Positions 1 through 5,595 of a stretch of DNA of 5,595 nucleotides are shown in pieces. The notes beneath the pieces were generated by a model, which saw only the letters and a program-made list of their open reading frames with translations, was not told where the DNA came from and made no database searches. This stretch comes from Pseudanabaena sp. CAN_BIN31. Its GTDB lineage: Bacteria; Cyanobacteriota; Cyanobacteriia; Pseudanabaenales; Pseudanabaenaceae. The translations under genes were made by a program, and so were the position numbers. Numbering within the stretch: the first letter of the stretch is position 1; every line of letters begins with the position of its first letter. The stretch lies in NCBI GenBank assembly GCA_026785865.1, contig JAJAZG010000490.1:1-5595 (forward strand), written 5' to 3'.

Positions 1-1478
1 CAGAATACGATCGCCTATTGGATTTACTACAAAATAAGCAAGATTTTGGCATGTTATTTGTGCGCTGTTCGCCGCCAGAGGGGGAACAAATTATTAAAAG
101 AGTGAAAGTAGACGCAGCGCATCAAAAAGTTCAGGTATTAAATCTTGATCGCCCGATTGATGATTTTTATGAAATGTTTACGAACAAGCCAGATTTACAT
201 GAAACAAATTTACTGTTTGTCTCAGGCATAGAAGATTTTTTAGAAAATAAGGTCGATGACCTAGACGATCGCGAGTTAGGCGAAAAGTTGACTCATCTTC
301 CGCGCCCGCTTGCCCATCTGATTTTATTACAATCTAAACTTAGGGAAAAATTTTCGATTTGTTTTATATTTTTGCTACCCTTATTTGCACTCAAGTTTTT
401 TATCGATAGCAATCCCGAACTTTTTGACAATGCCGTTGATGTGTTTGAGTTTCCCACTGACATGGAACTGATGCGTCAAGAGGCTTTTCGCTGGGTCAGT
501 GACGATCGCTATGAGACCTATGCCCTGATTAGCGAAGAGGTGCGCGATCGCAAATATGACGATCTCCAAAAACTAATCGCCGCTCAGCCCTTAATTTCGG
601 AACGCCGCATTGAGCTATTACTAGAGCAAGGTGGTTTATTAGTAGCTGGCAATCGTTGCCAAGAGGCGATCGCCAATTGCGATCGCGCTTTGCAGATTCG
701 CACTGATAACCATTTGGCTTGGTATAACCGTGCAGTGGCTCTAGATTTATCCAATCACCATGAAGAAGCCGTAGAAAACTATCGACAGGCGATCGCTTCT
801 AAAGAAGATTTTTATGCAGCTTGGCACAATCTTGGGACTTCATTGAGTATGTTAGGACGCTACGAAGAAGCGATCGACAGTTACAACACTGCTCTCAAAT
901 ACAAGCCTGATTATTATTATTCCTATGGTGGTAAAGGCTTAGTTTGCGGCGTTCTCGGCAAATATGAAGAGGCGATCAATTATTGTGAAAAAGCCTTAGC
1001 GATCAAGCCAGATTATGTACAGGGTTGGTTTAGTCGTGCCTATGCTCTTGAGAGTATTGGAAATTACGGAGAAGCTGTAGCCAGTTACGATCGCGCTTTA
1101 GAATACAAGCTTCGCGATCATCAGATTTGGTATAGCCGCGCCAAAGCGCTGGAACAGTGGGGCAACTATACTGAAGCGATCGCCAGCTACGACCAAGCTT
1201 TAGAGATTCGTCCTGATGACTATTACGCATGGAATAATCGTGGGCTGGTGCTTAGCAAGCTAGAACTTTATGCAGAGGCGATCGCTAGTCACGATCGAGC
1301 GCTAGAGATTAACCCTGAAGATCATCTTGCTTGGTATAGTCGGGGCAATGCGCTCAGTGGGCTAGGGATGATCGAAGAAGCGATCGTTGCTTACGATCGG
1401 GCAATCCAGATATCACCACAAGAAACCCAAGTATGGAAAAGTCGCAAGCTAGCATTGAGAAGACTCGGATTTGAATAA
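1..1478 (+). CDS. TPR-repeat protein with degenerate NTPase-like N-terminal domain (5'-truncated by window edge)
   Basis: The frame is open to the left edge: codons from base 3 read E-Y-D-R-L before the first possible start, a TTG at 18. That run continues the family's usual sequence, so the true start lies outside. Residues below count from the TTG. Residues 1-150 resemble the degenerate P-loop-like domain at the front of many cyanobacterial TPR proteins. A hydrophobic strand ends in a Walker-B-like LLFVSGIED (about 65-73), followed by LREKFSICFIFLLP and a closing VFEFP near 142-146. No Walker A (GxxxxGKT/S) is visible in the part present. Residues 198-469 are eight consecutive 34-residue TPRs with the usual W/Y, A, EAI and RAL positions, and 470-486 is a capping helix. 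TPR arrays bind proteins, so a scaffold role is inferred. No signal peptide or membrane span was identified, so it is probably cytosolic. The kinase gene starts 6 bases after the stop, suggesting one operon. Exact function unknown. Confidence -1.
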   Translation, partial: EYDRLLDLLQNKQDFGMLFVRCSPPEGEQIIKRVKVDAAHQKVQVLNLDRPIDDFYEMFTNKPDLHETNLLFVSGIEDFLENKVDDLDDRELGEKLTHLPRPLAHLILLQSKLREKFSICFIFLLPLFALKFFIDSNPELFDNAVDVFEFPTDMELMRQEAFRWVSDDRYETYALISEEVRDRKYDDLQKLIAAQPLISERRIELLLEQGGLLVAGNRCQEAIANCDRALQIRTDNHLAWYNRAVALDLSNHHEEAVENYRQAIASKEDFYAAWHNLGTSLSMLGRYEEAIDSYNTALKYKPDYYYSYGGKGLVCGVLGKYEEAINYCEKALAIKPDYVQGWFSRAYALESIGNYGEAVASYDRALEYKLRDHQIWYSRAKALEQWGNYTEAIASYDQALEIRPDDYYAWNNRGLVLSKLELYAEAIASHDRALEINPEDHLAWYSRGNALSGLGMIEEAIVAYDRAIQISPQETQVWKSRKLALRRLGFE

Positions 1479-4400
1479 ATTTCTATGACAGCTACACCTC
1501 CTCCTTCTTCGATTACAAATTTAGTAACAACTGCCGTAGGAGTTAATAGAAATTCATCTTGTCAGCAGATTAAAGGTTTCAAGCTCCCTTTGAGCTTGTT
1601 GATTATTACACCGTTTTTGGTAAGCACTTTTGGCATTGTCGGGCTAATCGGATGGCTATCATTTCGGAATGGTCAAGATGCTGTCAAACAGATTTCTAGT
1701 CAACTTCGCAATAAAGTGACCGAGCAGGTGCAAACTCGCTTACATTCATATTTAGAACTTCCCTATATTCTGAATAACTTAAATTCTAATAGTATTGATT
1801 TAGGAGAGATTGATACTACCCAAAGTGAGCAGAAAGTCCAGATGCATTTTTGGAAACAACTGCGAAGCTTTCCTCAGATTAGCAATATTTTCGTAGCCAC
1901 CACCTCAGGGCAATATTTAGGAGCAAGACGTATCCAAAATAATTTGGCAGTAGAGAATTCTACTACCACCTATATGACTGATGATTTGGGAAGATCGCAA
2001 ACAATTTTGTTAGCTAAGCATGGTTTTGATTTGCACGATCGCCCTTGGTATCAGAATATGGTCAAAGCCAAGCGAGACACATGGAGCGAAGTTTATACAA
2101 ATCTGGTGACTGACGAAGGTGAGATCGCTTTGGTTAAACCAATATATAAAAACAGTGGTGAACTGCAAGGAGTCTTAGGCGTATCCATGCTTTTAGGAAA
2201 TATCAATCTCTTTTTGCATCAAACAAAAGTCAGCGATCGCGGACAGACATTTATTATTGAGCCATCGGGAAAACTGGTGGCGACTTCTAATCTTGATGTG
2301 GCAATATCTACTAAAGACAATAAATCGGAACGGATTTTGGCGACCCAAAGCCAAGATGAATTAACCCGTGTTGCGGCGGAGAATTTGCAAAGTTATCCTA
2401 ACCAAGTAAGCGATCGGATTCAGCAATCAGTCATCTATTTTCATGGAGAGAAATACTTTCTTCAGGTCAGCAAACTTGATAACACCTATGGACTAAACTG
2501 GCAAATTGTAGTGGTTGTGCCTGAGTCTGATTTCATGGCACAGATTGCAGACAATACCCGTTTCACGGTGTTTTTATGCTTGATAGCTCTGGGCTTGACC
2601 ACGATCTTTGGGATTATCGCTGCTCGTTGGATCAGTCGTCCGATTACCCAATTAAGTATCGCCAGTCAGGCGATCGCCGAAGGTAATTTCGATCAAAAAG
2701 TCGAATACTCATGTCTCGTGAAAGAACTTGCAATTTTAGCAACTTCCTTCAATCAGATGAGCCGTAAAATGCAAAAATCTCATAGTCGGCTTGAAGAATA
2801 TTCACACCTGTTGATGCAAAAAGTAGACGAGCGTACTCAAGCTTTACAGCAAGAGATTCTCGAACATGAATCTACAGAAGCAGCGCTGAGGGAATCAGAA
2901 GAAAAATTTGCGAAAGCTTTCCGTTCTAGTCCTGATGGGATGGCGATGCTATCTACCGAGAACAATAAACATATTGATGTCAACGATAAATGGTCAGAAA
3001 TCACGGGCTATAGTCGCGAAGAAGCGATCGGTGCAGCTCCATCAGATTTGAATCTCTGGTTTGATTTAAAAGAGCGCGATCGCGTATTAGAAATTTTAAA
3101 ATTAGAAGGAAGAGTACTCAACTTTGAATCTACTTTTATTACGAAGGCTGGTAAAAAAATTACAGGGCTAGTTTCTTCAGAATGTATTGAATTTGGCGGT
3201 AAAGTTTTTGCTATCTATGCGATTAAAGATATCAGCGATCGCAAACAAGCCGAAAGAGAACTCCAATTGGCTAAAGAAGTTGCGGATACTGCCAACCGTG
3301 CTAAGAGCGAATTTCTCGCCAATATGAGCCACGAGTTACGCACGCCCTTAAATGGTATTCTCGGCTATGCTCAAATCCTCAAACGTAGCAACGATCCCAA
3401 TAAACATCAATCAGGTTTAGAAGTCATTCAGCGTAGCGGCGAACATCTGCTTACCTTGCTCAATGATATTCTCGATCTTTCTAAAATTGAAGCTAAAAAA
3501 CTGGAACTCAATCCTATTGACTTCGATCTTCCCAAGTTGCTGCAAAGTATTACGGATATGTTTCAGTTTCAAGTCCGCGATAAGGATGTGGAAATCGTCT
3601 ATCAAACACTTACAGCACTGCCTACAACAATGTATGGCGATGAAAAACGCTTGCGCCAAGTTCTAATTAATTTATTTGGGAATGCCGTTAAATTTACCGA
3701 TCGCGGTCGTGTCTCTCTTTCGGTTAGCGCTCAGCCTTATGAATCTAGCAATAATTACAAAGTTCGTTTCGCGATCGCTGATACAGGCGTAGGCATCGAT
3801 CCTAACAAGCTAGAAGAAATCTTTCTCCCATTTCAACAAGTAGGCGATCGCGCCCGTCGCTATTCTGGAACTGGCTTAGGCTTGCCAATTTGTCAAAAAA
3901 TTGTCGAGATGATGGGTGGACAATTGCAGGTTGAGAGTACGCTCAATGAAGGAAGCACTTTCTGGTTTGAAATTGAATTAGCTGAAGTTCCCAATCACAC
4001 CGTAATTTCACCAATAGATAGTAGTACGATCTTTGGTTATTTAGGCGATCGCCGCAAAATTTTGATTGTCGATGATAATCTCGAAAATCGGATGGTATTA
4101 CGCGATTTGCTTACGCCGCTCGGTTTTATCGTGGCTGAGGCGATCGATGGCTATGACTGCTTAACTCAAGCGCAGATATTCGAGCCAGATTTGATTTTGC
4201 TAGATATGGTGATGCCCCAACTTGATGGACATGAAACGACAAAGCAGTTACGTCAATTACCAATGTTCGAGAAAACAGCGATCGTCATGGTTTCAGCGAG
4301 TGCTTTCAATCAAGATCGCAGTCTTAGTATCGCCGTGGGATGTAATGATTTCATCACTAAGCCCGTTGATCCTGATGCTTTGTTCTATACGATGCGATCG

Positions 4401-4489
4401 CTACTCAATTTGGAATGGCAATACGAAAGTTCAAATGTTTTTGATCCTGTAACTATAAATACATTTGATGGAAATTTTGAAGCGATCGC
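544..4489. repeat. Dispersed HIP1 octamers (GCGATCGC), 15 copies
   Basis: Hand-located copies start at 544, 666, 679, 789, 1176, 1278, 2233, 2670, 3076, 3235, 3771, 3844, 4045, 4394 and 4482. HIP1 is a palindrome greatly over-represented in many cyanobacterial genomes, so this supports the taxonomic assignment. All copies lie inside the two forward-strand genes. None occurs in 4490-5595, which includes apcD. Many further GATCG-containing near matches are present. Confidence -1.
609..1475 (+). repeat. Array of eight tandem TPR units plus C-terminal cap
   Basis: The repeats are in exact 34-residue (102-bp) register, beginning at 609, 711, 813, 915, 1017, 1119, 1221 and 1323, with a 17-residue half unit from 1425. 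Units 2 to 8 and the cap keep an aromatic (W, or Y in unit 4) at position 3 or 4. All eight keep the helix A/B junction of EAI/EAV type, and units 1 and 5-8 have D-R/Q-A-L/I in helix B. The absence of gaps and the gradual divergence suggest expansion by duplication of a TPR module, making one continuous superhelix. This is a protein-level repeat; the DNA copies have diverged well beyond near-identity. Confidence -1.
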
Positions 4490-4733
4490 CCAACCTCTAA
4501 TTTCACCGCCAAACTGTACGCTTGAGAGATTACTACAACTAGCGCGTATGGGTGATATTCTCGCAATTCAAGATGAAGTCACGCTTCTCCAAGCAAATGA
4601 TGCCGCGTTTAGTCCCTTCGCAAATCAAGTTCTCGATTATGCTCGTGATTTTCAAATTAAGCGGATTCGCGAATTTTTAGAATCACAAATCAAAAAAATA
4701 GAGGCGATGCAAAGCACTACCTCTGTCTCATAA
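1485..4733 (+). CDS. Membrane hybrid histidine kinase (dCache-HAMP-PAS-HisKA-HATPase-REC)
   Basis: A 1082-residue sensor kinase that autophosphorylates on a histidine and passes the phosphate to its own receiver. Domains in order: short cytosolic N-terminus; TM1 about 34-60; periplasmic double-Cache sensor about 62-350 with DRPWY at 185-189; TM2 about 359-381; HAMP about 380-430; coiled coil about 432-470; one PAS about 469-590 ending in the PAC-type DISDRKQAE; HisKA about 604-671 with phospho-acceptor H616 in SHELRTPLN; HATPase about 716-835 with N-box N733, G1 DTGVGI (766-771), F-box IFLPF and G2 GTGLGL (795-800); receiver about 857-975 with D863/D864, phospho-acceptor D907, S937 and K959. 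All catalytic residues are intact. The tail 976-1082 is helical in character and contains no histidine. The ATG at 1485 follows the TPR stop by 6 bases without a clear Shine-Dalgarno, so translational coupling is likely. The input ligand and output partner are unknown. Confidence -1.
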   Translation: MTATPPPSSITNLVTTAVGVNRNSSCQQIKGFKLPLSLLIITPFLVSTFGIVGLIGWLSFRNGQDAVKQISSQLRNKVTEQVQTRLHSYLELPYILNNLNSNSIDLGEIDTTQSEQKVQMHFWKQLRSFPQISNIFVATTSGQYLGARRIQNNLAVENSTTTYMTDDLGRSQTILLAKHGFDLHDRPWYQNMVKAKRDTWSEVYTNLVTDEGEIALVKPIYKNSGELQGVLGVSMLLGNINLFLHQTKVSDRGQTFIIEPSGKLVATSNLDVAISTKDNKSERILATQSQDELTRVAAENLQSYPNQVSDRIQQSVIYFHGEKYFLQVSKLDNTYGLNWQIVVVVPESDFMAQIADNTRFTVFLCLIALGLTTIFGIIAARWISRPITQLSIASQAIAEGNFDQKVEYSCLVKELAILATSFNQMSRKMQKSHSRLEEYSHLLMQKVDERTQALQQEILEHESTEAALRESEEKFAKAFRSSPDGMAMLSTENNKHIDVNDKWSEITGYSREEAIGAAPSDLNLWFDLKERDRVLEILKLEGRVLNFESTFITKAGKKITGLVSSECIEFGGKVFAIYAIKDISDRKQAERELQLAKEVADTANRAKSEFLANMSHELRTPLNGILGYAQILKRSNDPNKHQSGLEVIQRSGEHLLTLLNDILDLSKIEAKKLELNPIDFDLPKLLQSITDMFQFQVRDKDVEIVYQTLTALPTTMYGDEKRLRQVLINLFGNAVKFTDRGRVSLSVSAQPYESSNNYKVRFAIADTGVGIDPNKLEEIFLPFQQVGDRARRYSGTGLGLPICQKIVEMMGGQLQVESTLNEGSTFWFEIELAEVPNHTVISPIDSSTIFGYLGDRRKILIVDDNLENRMVLRDLLTPLGFIVAEAIDGYDCLTQAQIFEPDLILLDMVMPQLDGHETTKQLRQLPMFEKTAIVMVSASAFNQDRSLSIAVGCNDFITKPVDPDALFYTMRSLLNLEWQYESSNVFDPVTINTFDGNFEAIAQPLISPPNCTLERLLQLARMGDILAIQDEVTLLQANDAAFSPFANQVLDYARDFQIKRIREFLESQIKKIEAMQSTTSVS

Positions 4734-4745
4734 AACCCAAATTCA

Positions 4746-4777
4746 TTAAAAACTGTAGCTTGCACTACAGTTTTTAA
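4746..4777. terminator. Bidirectional intrinsic terminator after the kinase gene
   Basis: A 13-bp perfect stem (4746-4758 with 4765-4777) has a 6-base loop. The core CTGTAG/CTACAG is flanked by A5 on the left and T5 on the right, so read on either strand the core is followed by a run of T. It lies 12 bases after the kinase stop and between convergent genes, so it can end the kinase transcript and serve as a backstop for apcD. Confidence -1.
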
Positions 4778-4795
4778 CGAACCACAGTAAAATTT

Positions 4796-4824
4796 TTGAA
4801 AGGGTCGCGAAGCAACCCTTTCAA
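4796..4824 (-). terminator. Hairpin downstream of apcD, probable terminator
   Basis: A 10-bp perfect stem (4796-4805 with 4815-4824) has a GAAAGGG/CCCTTTC core and a 9-base loop. It can be extended to 4792-4828 through one G.T pair. On the apcD strand the stem is followed by an imperfect A/T tract (AAATTTT) rather than a clean T run, so termination is likely but less certain than for the neighbouring hairpin. It lies about 50 bases beyond the apcD stop. Confidence -1.
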
Positions 4825-4876
4825 GAATTTACTGGTTCTAGTTTGAACGCAAAGCGCGGCAGAACAATGTCAAATC

Positions 4877-5362
4877 CTAGGACATAGCCTGAATGATGTA
4901 ATCAAAATAAGGCTCGGTGATAGTGGCATCTTCTTTGCTGAGCAAAGCTAGAGATGCATTCTTAAGGCAGCGAACTGCATCCGCCATGCCCACCAAGGGA
5001 ACTCCGAGCGAGTTATACATTTCACGAACACCGATGATCCCAATTTTTTCGATCGGATCTTTATCACCTGCCAAAACTCCGTAAGTAGTGAGGCGGATGT
5101 ACCATGTAAAATCCCTAAGGCATTGGGTGCGTTGCCTTTGACCGAAGGCATTGCCACCAGGAGAGATGTAATCAGGATGAATTCTAAATAGTTCTTCGGT
5201 CGATTTTTTGACGATTTTGTCTTCGCTTTCTGCCAAGACTGTGGCAATCCGCACTCTTTGAGCGCCAGTGGCGAGAAAATTCTGCACACCTTGTAACTCA
5301 GAAACGCTGGGATAACGCAGTTCTTCGTCGGCTCTTTCTAAAACTTGACTAACTACACTCAT
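4877..5362 (-). CDS. apcD: Allophycocyanin alpha-B subunit (phycobilisome core terminal emitter)
   Basis: The 161-residue length matches ApcD. It is a globin-fold phycobiliprotein that replaces one alpha-allophycocyanin in a core cylinder and acts as a far-red-shifted terminal emitter, passing excitation energy to the photosystems, notably photosystem I. The bilin attachment cysteine is C81 in the motif CLRDFTWY, preceded by the conserved SPGGNAFGQRQR (67-78). The segment GDKDPIEKIG followed by IIGVREMYNSLGVP and the C-terminal YFDYIIQAMS are typical of ApcD and distinguish it from ApcA, ApcB and ApcF. W87, Y116 and M160, which I recall from structural work as the bulky residues behind the ApcD red shift, are all present. 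The ATG at 5362 gives the family's standard MSVVSQV N-terminus. No obvious Shine-Dalgarno precedes it. The gene is monocistronic in appearance, with hairpins on both sides and a convergent kinase gene downstream. Identification is firm from motifs and length. Confidence -1.
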   Translation of the reverse strand: MSVVSQVLERADEELRYPSVSELQGVQNFLATGAQRVRIATVLAESEDKIVKKSTEELFRIHPDYISPGGNAFGQRQRTQCLRDFTWYIRLTTYGVLAGDKDPIEKIGIIGVREMYNSLGVPLVGMADAVRCLKNASLALLSKEDATITEPYFDYIIQAMS

Positions 5363-5380
5363 GGTTAAAATAAAAAATTT

Positions 5381-5386
5381 AATATA
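5381..5386 (-). promoter_or_regulatory. Weak candidate -10 element for apcD
   Basis: Read on the minus strand, TATATT lies about 19 bases upstream of the apcD ATG in an AT-rich leader. No convincing -35 is present at 16-18 bp; the best upstream match is only CTTTTG/TTTTGG. If used, it would give a very short leader. This is a suggestion from base composition and position, not a firm promoter. Confidence -1.
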
Positions 5387-5423
5387 TTTGCGATCTAGTT
5401 TACCAAAAGCGGTGATTCAGCCA

Positions 5424-5450
5424 AGAATTTGTAATTTTATTACAAATCTT
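5424..5450. promoter_or_regulatory. AT-rich dyad upstream of apcD, candidate operator
   Basis: An interrupted palindrome with arms ATTTGTAAT and ATTACAAAT (5427-5435 and 5439-5447) around TTT. It extends to AAG...CTT if one extra A at 5426 or 5427 is bulged. It lies about 60-90 bases upstream of the apcD ATG, with no T-run terminator geometry, so a protein-binding site is more likely than a terminator. It contains GTA-N7-TAC (5431-5443), one base short of the NtcA spacing of N8. The binding protein is unknown. Confidence -1.
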
Positions 5451-5457
5451 CATGTAA

Positions 5458-5501
5458 CAAAACTAAAAAGCTGTGGCGGACACCACAGCTTTTTAGTTTT
5501 G
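5458..5501. terminator. 19-bp perfect hairpin upstream of apcD, probable bidirectional terminator
   Basis: The arms 5458-5476 and 5483-5501 are perfectly complementary over 19 bp, with a 6-base loop (CGGACA). The GC-rich core GCTGTGG/CCACAGC is flanked by A5 and T5, so it has terminator geometry on both strands. It ends about 95 bases before the apcD ATG. The simplest reading is that it terminates a minus-strand gene lying to the right of the window, insulating apcD. If apcD transcription began to its right, it would instead lie in the apcD leader. Confidence -1.
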
Positions 5502-5595
5502 ATTTTAGCTTTTAGAAATTACTTAGATCGCAATAGTTAGTATAAAGTGTGATTTTATATAACTTTCTAATAACTTTTTTCTGTTTGACATTCTG

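Noticed and set aside
18..20. TTG as the true start of the TPR gene
   Set aside because: The frame continues open to the window edge with residues that fit the family (E-Y-D-R-L before it), and no ribosome-binding site can be seen.
2889..3254. Light-sensing LOV-type or haem-binding reading of the kinase PAS domain
   Set aside because: There is no NCRF-type flavin cysteine motif; the domain looks like a generic PAS/PAC with no cofactor residue that I can identify.
4410..4733. C-terminal HPt domain in the kinase
   Set aside because: No histidine exists anywhere after the receiver domain, so a functional HPt is excluded.
4948..5289. A 113-codon open frame on the minus strand overlapping apcD
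   Set aside because: It lies entirely within apcD in another frame; apcD has full-length family identity, and this frame has no recognisable protein character.
5431..5443. NtcA binding site upstream of apcD
   Set aside because: The spacing is GTA-N7-TAC, not GTA-N8-TAC, and no -10 stands at the usual distance of about 22 bases.
5438..5460. RpaB HLR1 site (paired TTACA-type repeats) upstream of apcD
   Set aside because: Only one TTACA half on the forward strand is convincing; the second half at the required spacing does not match. GTTACA on the other strand is in inverted, not direct, orientation.
1..5595. Mobile element, CRISPR array, toxin-antitoxin or tRNA/rRNA gene
   Set aside because: No transposase frame, terminal inverted repeat with target duplication, spaced direct-repeat array, small toxin-like gene pair or tRNA cloverleaf was seen on either strand.

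Overview
The window looks like cyanobacterial chromosome. Two independent signs support this. It encodes a 161-residue phycobilisome core protein that I recognise as allophycocyanin alpha-B (ApcD). It also carries 15 hand-counted copies of the cyanobacterial HIP1 octamer GCGATCGC, all between 544 and 4489. A Pseudanabaena-like or other filamentous or unicellular freshwater lineage is plausible, but I cannot fix the genus.

Layout: (1) From the left edge to 1478 (+) lies the 3' part of a gene for a tetratricopeptide repeat (TPR) protein. Its reading frame is open to the window edge, so the true start is outside. The N-terminal third resembles the degenerate P-loop-like domain seen at the front of many cyanobacterial TPR proteins, and the C-terminal 60% is an uninterrupted array of eight 34-residue TPRs plus a capping helix. 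(2) Six bases after its stop, 1485-4733 (+) encodes a 1082-residue membrane hybrid histidine kinase: TM, periplasmic double-Cache sensor, TM, HAMP, coiled coil, PAS, HisKA, HATPase, receiver, and a histidine-free C-terminal tail. (3) 4734-4876 is a convergent intergenic region with two hairpins that probably terminate both flanking transcription units. (4) 4877-5362 (-) is apcD. (5) 5363-5595 is non-coding as far as I can see. It holds an AT-rich dyad, a 19-bp perfect hairpin and, at the very edge, a lone TTGACA.

The TPR protein and the kinase are almost certainly cotranscribed. A reasonable inference is that the TPR protein is a scaffold or modulator for signalling through the kinase, but no cognate response regulator gene is in the window. 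apcD is in the opposite orientation and stands as its own unit, separated by terminators on both sides. I see no link between it and the kinase beyond adjacency. No mobile element, CRISPR array, tRNA, rRNA or phage gene was found. Nothing here amounts to a clearly new system. The points most worth a second look are the altered ligand pocket of the Cache domain, the HPt-less kinase tail, the TPR-kinase pairing, and the two structured elements upstream of apcD.
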